Source of the DNA: CAYPZT01 sp964415435
GTDB lineage: Bacteria > Patescibacteriota > Microgenomatia > UBA1406 > GWC2-37-13
Reading direction: 5' to 3'
NCBI GenBank assembly: GCA_964415435.1
Contig: CAYPZT010000002.1
Location: 1 to 52,643 of the forward strand
Length of the DNA: 52,643 bases
Position 1 is the first letter of the stretch. The number at the start of each line of letters is the position of its first letter. Below, piece by piece: positions 7,203 through 14,191 of this stretch. The notes beneath the pieces are model-generated. The model had not been told where the DNA came from, ran no database searches, and saw only the letters and a list, made by a program, of their open reading frames with translations. A program made the position numbers and the translations under genes.

Positions 7203-8873
7203 TTAGGTCCGAATCACTTCTACAACTACTAGCGGATCACGTCCTCTTTCTTTGTAAAAAAAGTCCTCGAGATTGCGCCCTATTTCTTTTTTCAGGTCAC
7301 CCGTATCGAGAATTGCTCCCTGTCTTGCGGACATCAGTCTTTCAATAAGCTTAGTCGCTGACTCAAATAACTGTTCTTCTCCCTTTTCGTACACAAAGCC
7401 TTTCGAAAGAATCGTTGGCCGTGTGGTTAATTTTCCTTGTGAGTCGACCAGCAGTAAGGTTACGACCATTCCCTCTGAAGACAACATCTTGCGGTCGCGG
7501 AGGACAACATTGCCAACATCCCCAACTCCATAGGCATCGACGAATATATTTTTAGTTTCAATAGTATCTCCTTTATAGGCTTTATTTTTTGTAAACCAAA
7601 TAGTATCACCTTCTTTAAGAAGGAATACGCTTTTTTCCTCGAAATTCATCTGGGCCATAAGTTTCTGGTATTGAAGCTGGTGGCGTACTGTACCTCCGAT
7701 AGGAATAAAATAGCGCGGGTTTGTGAAACGTGCCAGAAACTTCATATCTTCCTGATTGCCGTGGCCCGAGGCGTGTAACTGGTCCTGAATGTCAGAATAC
7801 ACAACATCAGCGCCTTTTTCGGAAAGTTCTTCTATCACATTATAAACTTCATCCTCATTGCCAGGAATGGGGTCCGAGGAAAAAATAACTTTATCTCCCG
7901 GCTTTATAGCTATATTTTTATTACGGCCAGCCGACAATTTTGAGAGAGCTGAGCCGAACTGACCTTGTGAACCGGCGACAATGAGACATACCTTGTTAGG
8001 TGGCAGTTTCATAACTTCTTCTTCCTTACCCATAAGAGCTTCAGGAATAGGAAGATATCGTATTTCCCTGGCAATTCGAGTATTCTCTCTCATGGATCTT
8101 CCAAGAAATACAATTTTTCTGTTGAACTTTATAGCAGCATCAACACATTGGCGGATACGGGAGATATTGGACGAAAACGTTGTCATGACAAATTTACCTT
8201 TCGTTTTCCTCATTTCATCTTCAAATGTCTGGCCCACGATATTTTCAGAAAGTGTCAGGCCTTCTCGTTCGGAGCCAAGACAGTCAGAGAGGAGACATAA
8301 AATGCCATCGTGGCCTGCCTTGGTTATCTTATAGAAATCAGGCGGTTCACCATAGGGAGGAGTGAGGTCGAGTTTGTAGTCCGCCCCGTGATAGATAGTT
8401 CCGACTGGTGTATGAATAATAATATGACACGTATCCGGTATTGAATGAGTCATTCGTAAGAACTCAACCCGAAAATCACCAAAACTATATTCTTTGTCGT
8501 ATTTCACCTCATGTATTGCCGGTTTCAGCCCGGTTTCTTTAAATTTATTTTCTACAAAAACAGTAGTCAATTTGCTTGCAAAAATTTGAGGCGATCCCAG
8601 TGCTTCATAATGATAGGGTAGGGCAGAAGTATGATCCTCGTGTCCATGAGACAGAAGGACGGCGCGTATCTTGTCTTTCTTGTCGGCCAGATAACTTATA
8701 TCTGGTATGACAAGGTCAACACCCAGCTCTTGCTCCTTGGGAAAACCAATTCCACAGTCTACGATGAGGATGTCCTTCAGAATGTCGTTTTCGTAGAGCT
8801 CGTACACGTACATGTTTTTCGTAACGCCTACGACACCGCCGAGAGGGATAAAGTGAAGTTTGTATGTATCCAT
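7203..8873 (-). CDS. rnj: Ribonuclease J
   Basis: Metallo-beta-lactamase/beta-CASP ribonuclease of 556 residues, with endo- and 5'-3' exonuclease action on RNA. The SHGHEDH metal motif is at 75-81, followed by a HSIPDT block, the GADYKLD motif, beta-CASP sequences (SRIRQCVDAA, GRSM) and the LHASGHGNQEDM block, and a C-terminal dimerisation domain. It is first in a minus-strand unit with recR. A TGaTATAAT box lies 8 nt upstream of the ATG (8882-8887 on the plus strand), predicting an almost leaderless mRNA. It is probably the main mRNA decay nuclease, as in other bacteria lacking RNase E; that lack is an assumption from one window. Confidence 0.95.
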   Translation of the reverse strand: MDTYKLHFIPLGGVVGVTKNMYVYELYENDILKDILIVDCGIGFPKEQELGVDLVIPDISYLADKKDKIRAVLLSHGHEDHTSALPYHYEALGSPQIFASKLTTVFVENKFKETGLKPAIHEVKYDKEYSFGDFRVEFLRMTHSIPDTCHIIIHTPVGTIYHGADYKLDLTPPYGEPPDFYKITKAGHDGILCLLSDCLGSEREGLTLSENIVGQTFEDEMRKTKGKFVMTTFSSNISRIRQCVDAAIKFNRKIVFLGRSMRENTRIAREIRYLPIPEALMGKEEEVMKLPPNKVCLIVAGSQGQFGSALSKLSAGRNKNIAIKPGDKVIFSSDPIPGNEDEVYNVIEELSEKGADVVYSDIQDQLHASGHGNQEDMKFLARFTNPRYFIPIGGTVRHQLQYQKLMAQMNFEEKSVFLLKEGDTIWFTKNKAYKGDTIETKNIFVDAYGVGDVGNVVLRDRKMLSSEGMVVTLLLVDSQGKLTTRPTILSKGFVYEKGEEQLFESATKLIERLMSARQGAILDTGDLKKEIGRNLEDFFYKERGRDPLVVVEVIRT

Positions 8874-8881
8874 TTATGACC

Positions 8882-8902
8882 ATTATATCATTCTGATATA
8901 CT
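8882..8902. promoter_or_regulatory. Divergent -10 boxes for rnj and the SufT-like gene
   Basis: On the minus strand TGaTATAAT (core 8887-8882) ends 8 nt before the rnj ATG. On the plus strand TGaTATACT (core 8897-8902) ends 7 nt before the ATG at 8910. Both are extended -10 elements, and transcription should start at or within about a base or two of each start codon. Confidence 0.7.
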
Positions 8903-8909
8903 GTAGACA

Positions 8910-9212
8910 ATGAAATTTACTGAGAAAAAAGTACGTGAGCTTCTTGAAAACGTAATGGACCCGGAACTAAATATATCGGTGGTGGACCTGGGACTCATAT
9001 ATGAGATAAAGGTCGAAAAAGAACATGTTTATATAAAAATGACGCTCACAACTATCGGCTGTCCTTTGTTTAATATAATCGAACAGGAGATAAAAAATAA
9101 GCTTTCCGAACTTAATATAAACCAAGAAAATGTGAAAATAGAGTTAACGTTTGATCCTCCATGGACAATGGAGAAAATGTCGGAAAAGGCAAAAGCGATG
9201 TTGGGTATATAA
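8910..9212 (+). CDS. MIP18/PaaD-like (DUF59) iron-sulfur assembly protein
   Basis: A 100-residue single-domain protein. The core DPELNISVVDLGLIYEIKV followed by TTIGCPLFNIIEQEI with the conserved cysteine is the DUF59/MIP18 signature shared by SufT, PaaD and the MIP18 part of Mrp proteins. The family helps mature iron-sulfur proteins. No suf or isc genes are nearby in this window; candidate clients here are the ferredoxin and the radical SAM enzyme near 50 kb and MiaA-pathway enzymes elsewhere. Its own promoter gives a leaderless start. Function beyond family level is inferred. Confidence 0.8.
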   Translation: MKFTEKKVRELLENVMDPELNISVVDLGLIYEIKVEKEHVYIKMTLTTIGCPLFNIIEQEIKNKLSELNINQENVKIELTFDPPWTMEKMSEKAKAMLGI

Positions 9213-9229
9213 CTACTTAAATTAAACCT

Positions 9230-9745
9230 ATGGCAAAAGGACAGTTCTGGGACGATACAATCGAAAAACTGGGAGAACTGGGTAAATCGACTGCGAAGGA
9301 GACTGTTAAATCGGTCAAAGACACCTTAAGCCCTGTCAAAATGATAGAACAGGCAGCAGGACTAAAAAGCAGTTCCCAGGATATACAGAAAGAAGCAGCA
9401 GAAATGAAGAAAAAAAGCGGTAGTACTCCGCTGGATTTTGAAAAATTAAACAATAACTACTCCCGGCAGGATAAAATAAGGACAGAGGCGCTCCGAATGA
9501 AACTTTTTAATATGGTTAAAAAGGACGATGAAGAGATGCTCCGGCGACAAGAACAGAAGGAAGAGGAAAAGACAAGGAGAGAACTTTATGAAAAGGAAGA
9601 AAAAAAGCGCAGGCTCATAGAGCAGAAAAAACTTCAGGAACAAGGCCAGACTCCAAGAGGAAGAGTCCGCAAAAGTATCTTTTCACCAAAAAAAGTCGCT
9701 CAGCGCGAACAGATTGAAGTGAAGGCAAACACAGGCAAACAGTAA
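9230..9745 (+). CDS. Uncharacterised charged coiled-coil protein
   Basis: A 171-residue hydrophilic protein with no enzyme motif. The first half has an amphipathic helix with the repeated TVKSVKDTLSP style, and residues about 95-140 are almost only E, K, R and Q and should form a long single helix or coiled coil. The C-terminal tail is basic (RGRVRKSIFSPKK). There is no signal peptide or membrane segment. It follows the SufT-like gene by 17 bp and precedes tRNA-Pro. A structural or nucleic-acid-associated role is possible; no function can be assigned. Confidence 0.7.
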   Translation: MAKGQFWDDTIEKLGELGKSTAKETVKSVKDTLSPVKMIEQAAGLKSSSQDIQKEAAEMKKKSGSTPLDFEKLNNNYSRQDKIRTEALRMKLFNMVKKDDEEMLRRQEQKEEEKTRRELYEKEEKKRRLIEQKKLQEQGQTPRGRVRKSIFSPKKVAQREQIEVKANTGKQ

Positions 9746-9763
9746 TATTTTCAGTTCGGCTGA

Positions 9764-9769
9764 TATAAT
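9764..9769 (+). promoter_or_regulatory. Extended -10 box of tRNA-Pro
   Basis: TGaTATAAT ends 19 nt before the tRNA 5' end. No good -35 match is visible, as expected for an extended -10 promoter. Confidence 0.6.
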
Positions 9770-9788
9770 TGGTTTTAACTTTTGATAT

Positions 9789-9860
9789 CGGGGTGTAGTT
9801 CATCGGTAGAACGTTCGGTTCGGGACCGAAAGGCAGTGGGTTCAATTCCCGCCACCCCGA
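9789..9860 (+). tRNA. tRNA-Pro (anticodon CGG)
   Basis: A full cloverleaf folds by hand: acceptor CGGGGTG/CACCCCG (7 bp), T8 A9, D stem GTTC/GAAC, anticodon stem TTCGG/CCGAA with loop TTCGGGA giving anticodon CGG, variable loop AGGCA, T stem GTGGG/CCCGC with loop TTCAATT, and discriminator A73. The C1-G72 pair and A73 fit bacterial proline tRNA. CCA is not encoded. It decodes CCG. It stands alone, with its own promoter. Confidence 0.95.
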
Positions 9861-9950
9861 CACTTTTCTATTACGCGCCTCTTACCTATCACTTACCAGC
9901 TACTTCTGCTGTACAGGGTACAGTATATCCATTACCAATTTCATAAATAT

Positions 9951-10433
9951 ATGGATATAAAATCAAAAGACGATCTTCTTCTTTATGAACTGCAGGACTT
10001 ATACTCTGCCGAACAGCAAATCGTAAAAGCCTTACCTAAAATGGTGGAAAAAGCACATGACCCGCTCCTCAAGGGAGGTCTTGAAAAACATCTGGAAGAA
10101 ACGCGCAGGCAGGTTGAACGTCTTCAAGCAGCGGCAGGGGAGCTTGGCGTAGATATCGACGGGGCAATATGCAAAGGCATGGAGGGGTTGCTGAAAGAAG
10201 GCGAGGAGCTTATGGAAGAAGAACCAAGTGAGCTTTTGGATCAGGCTCTCATTAGTGCTGCGCAACGTGTAGAGCACTACGAGATCGCCGGTTACGGCTG
10301 TGCGATTACCTATGCAAAACTTTTGAATACACCCAAAGTCGCTGACCTTTTACGAAAAACACTTGCGGAAGAAAAAGCCGCAGACGAAAGGCTGACGGAA
10401 ATAGCTGAAAAAGAAATAGAAAAAACCAATTAA
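9951..10433 (+). CDS. DUF892 (YciE/YciF-like) ferritin-fold protein
   Basis: A 160-residue helical protein. The opening LLLYELQDLYSAEQQIVKALPKM, the middle HLEETRRQVERL and the later SAAQRVEHYEIAGYG and EEKAADERLTEIA blocks are the DUF892 signature, a four-helix ferritin-like bundle with E and H residues that can hold a di-iron site. Family members are induced by osmotic and other stress in enterobacteria; the biochemical role is not settled. The stop codon interlocks with that of the facing flavoprotein gene over 4 bp (TTAA). The 90 bp upstream after the tRNA hold no clear promoter. Confidence 0.85.
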   Translation: MDIKSKDDLLLYELQDLYSAEQQIVKALPKMVEKAHDPLLKGGLEKHLEETRRQVERLQAAAGELGVDIDGAICKGMEGLLKEGEELMEEEPSELLDQALISAAQRVEHYEIAGYGCAITYAKLLNTPKVADLLRKTLAEEKAADERLTEIAEKEIEKTN

Positions 10434-11344
10434 TATTTTTGGAATGGCTCATAAAGGTCATAGTTTATGGCTTCGGCGGCAGCTGCTCCTTCATAAGCGG
10501 CACTGACTATCTGGTGCGAAAACATGCGAGTCACGTCACCTGCTGCATATACACCGGGGACATTTGTTTTCTGATCAGTGTCAGTTTCCAGGTACCCTTT
10601 TTTGTCCGTCAATACACCGAGACTCACAGCGAGTTCAGTATTGGGAACGGCTCCGCGCTGACTTATCAGCATCTCAGCATGAAGGATAGTCCCGTCATCC
10701 AAGGACAAACTTTCACACATACCCCGTTCTCCTTCAACAGTTTTGATTATGCCGTCATAGAAAGAGATACTTCGCTTCTTCAGTTCGTCCAGATATTTTT
10801 GAGAAATCACATGGCAGTTCTTCTCACAATCACTTACAAAAGTTATATCTTTGGTAAAGTTGAGAAACTGCAAAGCAGAAATAACTGCATCGTCATCTTG
10901 ACCTATCACTATTATTTTTTTATTCCTGGTTTTATATCCGTCACATGTTATGCACCAGAACAATGATCTTCCTACATAATCGTCCCAATGCTCGAAACGG
11001 GGGAATAAATCTTTTACACCTGTGGCAAAAAGTACCGTTTTGCCTAAAAGAGTGTGATCCTTCGCGGAAATTACAAACTCTCCATCCTTTTTTTCTACCT
11101 TACTCACATAGTCGTGAATATATTCTGCTCCATAATGCTTCGCTTGCTTGAGTCCAAGATCGCGGAGTTTAATGGTGGGAATGCCGTCAGGAAATCCAAA
11201 ATAATTTTCATTTATTTCATGTGTTTTCCAACGGCCGTTTTCCTTATCTATAATGGTTACTGACCTGTTGTAGCGAGCAAGATATATGGCGGCCGAAAGT
11301 CCGGCGGGCCCGCCGCCTATTACAACCGCGTCGTATAACAGCAT
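10430..11344 (-). CDS. Thioredoxin-reductase-like flavoprotein without a normal NAD(P)H motif
   Basis: A 304-residue two-domain flavoprotein. The FAD motif is GGGPAG (10-15), the redox pair is C131-I-T-C134, and the second FAD contact is AAGDV near the C-terminus, all as in low-molecular-weight thioredoxin reductases. The second dinucleotide motif is IGQDDDA (147-153) where the family has GGGxSA, and the arginines that bind the NADPH phosphate are missing. It may use NADH weakly or another donor, as the ferredoxin-dependent flavin thioredoxin reductases do. The start is placed at 11344 because a TATAAT box (11352-11357, minus strand) ends 7 nt before it; an upstream ATG at 11365 would lie on the far side of this box. 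Confidence 0.8.
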   Translation of the reverse strand: MLLYDAVVIGGGPAGLSAAIYLARYNRSVTIIDKENGRWKTHEINENYFGFPDGIPTIKLRDLGLKQAKHYGAEYIHDYVSKVEKKDGEFVISAKDHTLLGKTVLFATGVKDLFPRFEHWDDYVGRSLFWCITCDGYKTRNKKIIVIGQDDDAVISALQFLNFTKDITFVSDCEKNCHVISQKYLDELKKRSISFYDGIIKTVEGERGMCESLSLDDGTILHAEMLISQRGAVPNTELAVSLGVLTDKKGYLETDTDQKTNVPGVYAAGDVTRMFSHQIVSAAYEGAAAAEAINYDLYEPFQKY

Positions 11345-11351
11345 AAGACTA

Positions 11352-11357
11352 ATTATA
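11352..11357 (-). promoter_or_regulatory. -10 box of the thioredoxin-reductase-like gene
   Basis: TATAAT on the minus strand, ending 7 nt before the ATG at 11344. It predicts a leaderless mRNA and decides the start. Confidence 0.65.
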
Positions 11358-11390
11358 GTATTCATCGGGGATAAAGATACTAAACATTCG

Positions 11391-11419
11391 TTTACACGTT
11401 TTGTATTTTCTGCTAAAAT
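11391..11419 (+). promoter_or_regulatory. rarA promoter
   Basis: TTTACA (11391-11396), a 17-nt spacer, then TAAAAT (11414-11419). The -10 box ends 6 nt before the rarA ATG, again a leaderless arrangement. Confidence 0.7.
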
Positions 11420-11425
11420 GCTGGT

Positions 11426-12625
11426 ATGAACCTTGCTTATAATCTACGACCTACCTCACTTAAGGAGTTCTTCGGTCAAGAACACCTGGTAGGCGAGGGA
11501 AAAATAATCCGCAAGATGATCGAAGGTGACTCACTGTTTTCGATGATTTTATGGGGTCCTCCGGGAAGTGGAAAGACGACACTTGCCTCTATAATCTCAA
11601 AAGAAACGAATGCAGATTTTCACGCTCTCTCAGGTGTCACAAGCGGCAAGGCAGATCTGGGAAAGATAATTGAAACTGCGATACTCAACAGACAGATAGG
11701 GAAGCGGACCATTCTTTTCATAGATGAGATTCATCGGTGGAATAAATCACAACAGGATGCACTTCTTCCCCACGTTGAAAGCGGACTCATTGTACTTATC
11801 GGCGCGACTACAGAAAATCCGTCTTTCGAAGTAATTAGCGCTCTTCTCTCACGTTCCCGTGTGTTTGTTCTCCAATCTCTTTCTTATGAACAACTTGAAA
11901 AAATCATTGGAGCTGCGCTCGTCGATAAAGAACGGGGGGTAGGGAAATACGGAAAAACCATACAAGACGATGCAAAAGAACTTCTCATCCGCCTGTCCGG
12001 CGGTGATGCACGAATACTTCTCAATGCCCTCGAAATTGCCGTTACCTCTTACAAAGAAAAAAAGCTGACCACGGAAATCATCAAAGAAGTATTCCAAACA
12101 CGCTCGGCAGGACTATACGACAAGAAGGCAGACGAGCATTACAATATCATAAGTGCGTTCATAAAGTCCGTGCGCGGCTCTGACGCGGACGCAGCCATTT
12201 ATTATCTTGTGCGGATGCTAGAAAATGGCGAGGACCCCAAATTTATCGCGCGTCGCATGATCATACTTGCCTCCGAGGACATCGGACTCGCAGACCGTGG
12301 CGCGCTTATCCAGGCAAATGCGGGATTTGAAGCGGTTACCAAAATCGGTATGCCAGAAGCGCAGCTCGTCTTAGCTCACATTGCGCTCTATTTGGCACGC
12401 GCACCAAAATCAAGAATGGTTCCCAACGCTCTCGGAAAGGCAAAAGAGCTGGTGTACGAATATCCGAATGAGCCGATACCAATGCATCTTCGCAACGCCC
12501 CAACAAAACTCATGAAAAACCTCGGATACGCCAAGGATTATAAGTGGTCAGACCAATACGTCGGTCCGACCAGAGGCCAGTCATTTTTGCCTGAAAAACT
12601 GAAAAATAAAAAAATTGCGGAGTAA
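11426..12625 (+). CDS. rarA: Replication-associated recombination protein A
   Basis: AAA+ ATPase of the RarA/MgsA/WRNIP1 family, 399 residues, acting at stalled replication forks. Features are the N-terminal LRPTSLKEFFGQEHL, Walker A GPPGSGKT (44-51), Walker B LFIDEIHR (about 94-101), sensor GATTENPSFE, the LSRSRVF arginine-finger segment and the C-terminal tetramerisation domain with SDADAAIYYLVRMLENGEDPKFIARRM and ASEDIGLAD. Length is normal for the family. It has its own promoter and is followed 16 bp later by cysS, which also has its own -10 box. Confidence 0.95.
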   Translation: MNLAYNLRPTSLKEFFGQEHLVGEGKIIRKMIEGDSLFSMILWGPPGSGKTTLASIISKETNADFHALSGVTSGKADLGKIIETAILNRQIGKRTILFIDEIHRWNKSQQDALLPHVESGLIVLIGATTENPSFEVISALLSRSRVFVLQSLSYEQLEKIIGAALVDKERGVGKYGKTIQDDAKELLIRLSGGDARILLNALEIAVTSYKEKKLTTEIIKEVFQTRSAGLYDKKADEHYNIISAFIKSVRGSDADAAIYYLVRMLENGEDPKFIARRMIILASEDIGLADRGALIQANAGFEAVTKIGMPEAQLVLAHIALYLARAPKSRMVPNALGKAKELVYEYPNEPIPMHLRNAPTKLMKNLGYAKDYKWSDQYVGPTRGQSFLPEKLKNKKIAE

Positions 12626-12641
12626 TGCTATACTTCATCTT

Positions 12642-14045
12642 ATGAAGTTGTACAACACACTTTCAAGAAGTCTTGAGGACTTTAGGAGCCTCACTCAAAA
12701 AAAAGTTTTATTTTATCACTGTGGTCCAACGGTGTATTGGGTGCAACATATAGGAAACTTGAGAGCTATGGTCTGGGCGGATCTTATAAGACGCTGTCTT
12801 TCTTACTTGGGCTATGATGTAGTGTTTGTACGCAACTACACTGACGTCGGACATCTGGTAAGTGATGAGGATGAGGGGGAGGATAAGATGGATAAGGGAG
12901 CTAAAAGAGAAGGGCTTAGTCCTGATGAAATTGCTGATAAATACATCTCTATTTTTGAGAAAGACCTTAAGGCACTAAACATCGAGGAACCTCGCTCAAA
13001 GCCAAGAGCCACCGACTACATTCCGCAAATTATCGATATGATCCAGGTACTGCTCGACAAGGGATATGCCTACATCACTTCGTCTGCGGTCGTATATGAC
13101 GTCAGCAAATTTCCGAATTACAATGCTCTGAACCGGCAAAAACTTGATGAGAATATCAAAGGTTCAGGAAAAGGGACAATAGAGGATCCTGAAAAACGCC
13201 ACTTTGCTGACTTTAATCTGTGGGTTTTCAAAAAAGGTGTACATAAAAATGCACTTCAAACATGGGCTTCACCGTGGGGCAATGGATTCCCGGGTTGGCA
13301 CATTGAGTGCTCTGTCATGATCAAATCGCTTCTTGGAGATACCATCGATATCCATATGGGTGGTGTGGAACATATACCAGTACATCATACTAACGAGATC
13401 GCACAAAGTGAGGCGGCAAACGGGGTAAAGTTCGTAAATTATTGGCTCCATAATGAACACCTTGATGTCGACAACCGCAAGATGGCAAAGTCAGAAGGAA
13501 CCGGATACACACTGGAACAGGTTATTGAGAAGGGATATGATCCGATGGCCTTACGTTATTTTTTTCTCTCTGCACATTACCGATCAAAACAAAACTTTAC
13601 CTGGGAAGCGCTTAATGCCGCTTCTGAAACACTTCGCAGATTAAAAGAAACTGTTGTTGCTTTGAAAAAACAAACAGACCGAACTTCACTATCTGATGAG
13701 AAGCTAAACCAGATAGATGCATACCGAAGCAGATTTGACGAAGCAATTTCCAATGACTTTCAAATTCCTCAAGCTCTGGCAGTACTGTGGGAGTTGGTAA
13801 AATCCAATATTCCCTCAACCGATAAGCTTGATCTGATTTTAGAAATGGACAAAATATTTGGTCTTCAACTAAATGATGTAAAAGAAAGTCAAATTCCTGA
13901 ACATATTATGCAACTCGTAAACAAAAGAGATCAAGCGCGCGAAAGGAAAGACTTTGCAGCTTCTGACACTTATCGAGATAGAATTAATGCAGCCGGATTT
14001 GAAATCGAAGATACTTCAGAGGGAACAAAAGTTAAAAAAAAATAA
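12642..14045 (+). CDS. cysS: Cysteinyl-tRNA synthetase
   Basis: Class I synthetase of 467 residues that charges tRNA-Cys. C27 of FYHCGPT and the HIGN (36-39) and KMAKS (near 280) signatures are present, with the GWHIECSVM zinc-site segment and the HHTNEIAQSEA block. The start is set at 12642: TATACT (12629-12634) ends 7 nt before it, and an in-frame ATG 27 bp upstream lies before that box. The C-terminal domain is complete, ending in a KRDQARERKDFAASDTYRDRI-like tail. The attenuator-controlled island begins just after its stop. Confidence 0.95.
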   Translation: MKLYNTLSRSLEDFRSLTQKKVLFYHCGPTVYWVQHIGNLRAMVWADLIRRCLSYLGYDVVFVRNYTDVGHLVSDEDEGEDKMDKGAKREGLSPDEIADKYISIFEKDLKALNIEEPRSKPRATDYIPQIIDMIQVLLDKGYAYITSSAVVYDVSKFPNYNALNRQKLDENIKGSGKGTIEDPEKRHFADFNLWVFKKGVHKNALQTWASPWGNGFPGWHIECSVMIKSLLGDTIDIHMGGVEHIPVHHTNEIAQSEAANGVKFVNYWLHNEHLDVDNRKMAKSEGTGYTLEQVIEKGYDPMALRYFFLSAHYRSKQNFTWEALNAASETLRRLKETVVALKKQTDRTSLSDEKLNQIDAYRSRFDEAISNDFQIPQALAVLWELVKSNIPSTDKLDLILEMDKIFGLQLNDVKESQIPEHIMQLVNKRDQARERKDFAASDTYRDRINAAGFEIEDTSEGTKVKKK

Positions 14046-14047
14046 TC

Positions 14048-14075
14048 TTGCAAAAAGATATTCTTTTGCTACAAT
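14048..14075 (+). promoter_or_regulatory. Promoter of the branched-chain leader unit
   Basis: TTGCAA (14048-14053), a 16-nt spacer and TACAAT (14070-14075). The -10 box ends 12 nt before the leader peptide ATG at 14088, inside the range seen for ordinary genes in this window. Confidence 0.65.
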
Positions 14076-14087
14076 AAATACATACCT

Positions 14088-14138
14088 ATGATACATAGCG
14101 CGTCACAAAACATTATCGTCCTCCTTATTACCCCCTGA
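14088..14138 (+). CDS. Branched-chain amino-acid leader peptide (attenuator)
   Basis: A 16-residue open frame, MIHSASQNIIVLLITP, with codons ATT ATC GTC CTC CTT ATT in a row (Ile-Ile-Val-Leu-Leu-Ile), then Thr-Pro-stop. It lies between a promoter and an intrinsic terminator, as do the ilv, ivb and leu leader peptides of enterobacteria. The Val-Leu-Leu codons contain GTCCTCC (14118-14124), which can pair with GGAGGAC just after the stop codon. A ribosome stalled here for lack of charged tRNA would cover that segment and favour the antiterminator. The peptide itself need have no function. The reading is by inspection. Confidence 0.75.
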   Translation: MIHSASQNIIVLLITP

Positions 14139-14191
14139 CGGGCGGAGGACTTTTAGTAGTAAAAGCACCGCCCCACCGGGCGGTTTTTTTT
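14118..14191 (+). promoter_or_regulatory. Transcription attenuator with three competing stems
   Basis: Segment 1 GTCCTCC (14118-14124) pairs with GGAGGAC (14144-14150), 7 bp. Segment 2 GGGCGG (14140-14145) pairs with segment 3 CCGCCC (14168-14173), 6 bp, the antiterminator. Segment 3 also pairs with GGGCGG (14178-14183) as the terminator. Stems 1:2 and 2:3 share bases, and 2:3 excludes 3:4. The leader stop codon (14136-14138) lies right before segment 2, so a ribosome that finishes the peptide masks it. This is the classical layout. Confidence 0.75.
14167..14191 (+). terminator. Intrinsic terminator abutting the downstream start codon
   Basis: ACCGCCC (14167-14173), loop CACC, GGGCGGT (14178-14184), a perfect 7-bp GC-rich stem, followed by eight T (14184-14191). 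The ATG of the next gene begins at 14192, directly after the T-run, so termination here would silence that gene. Confidence 0.85.

Noticed and set aside
10439..10966. A 175-codon open frame on the plus strand opposite the flavoprotein gene.
   Set aside because: It has no family pattern, and the minus-strand gene in the same bases is clearly a thioredoxin-reductase-like enzyme.
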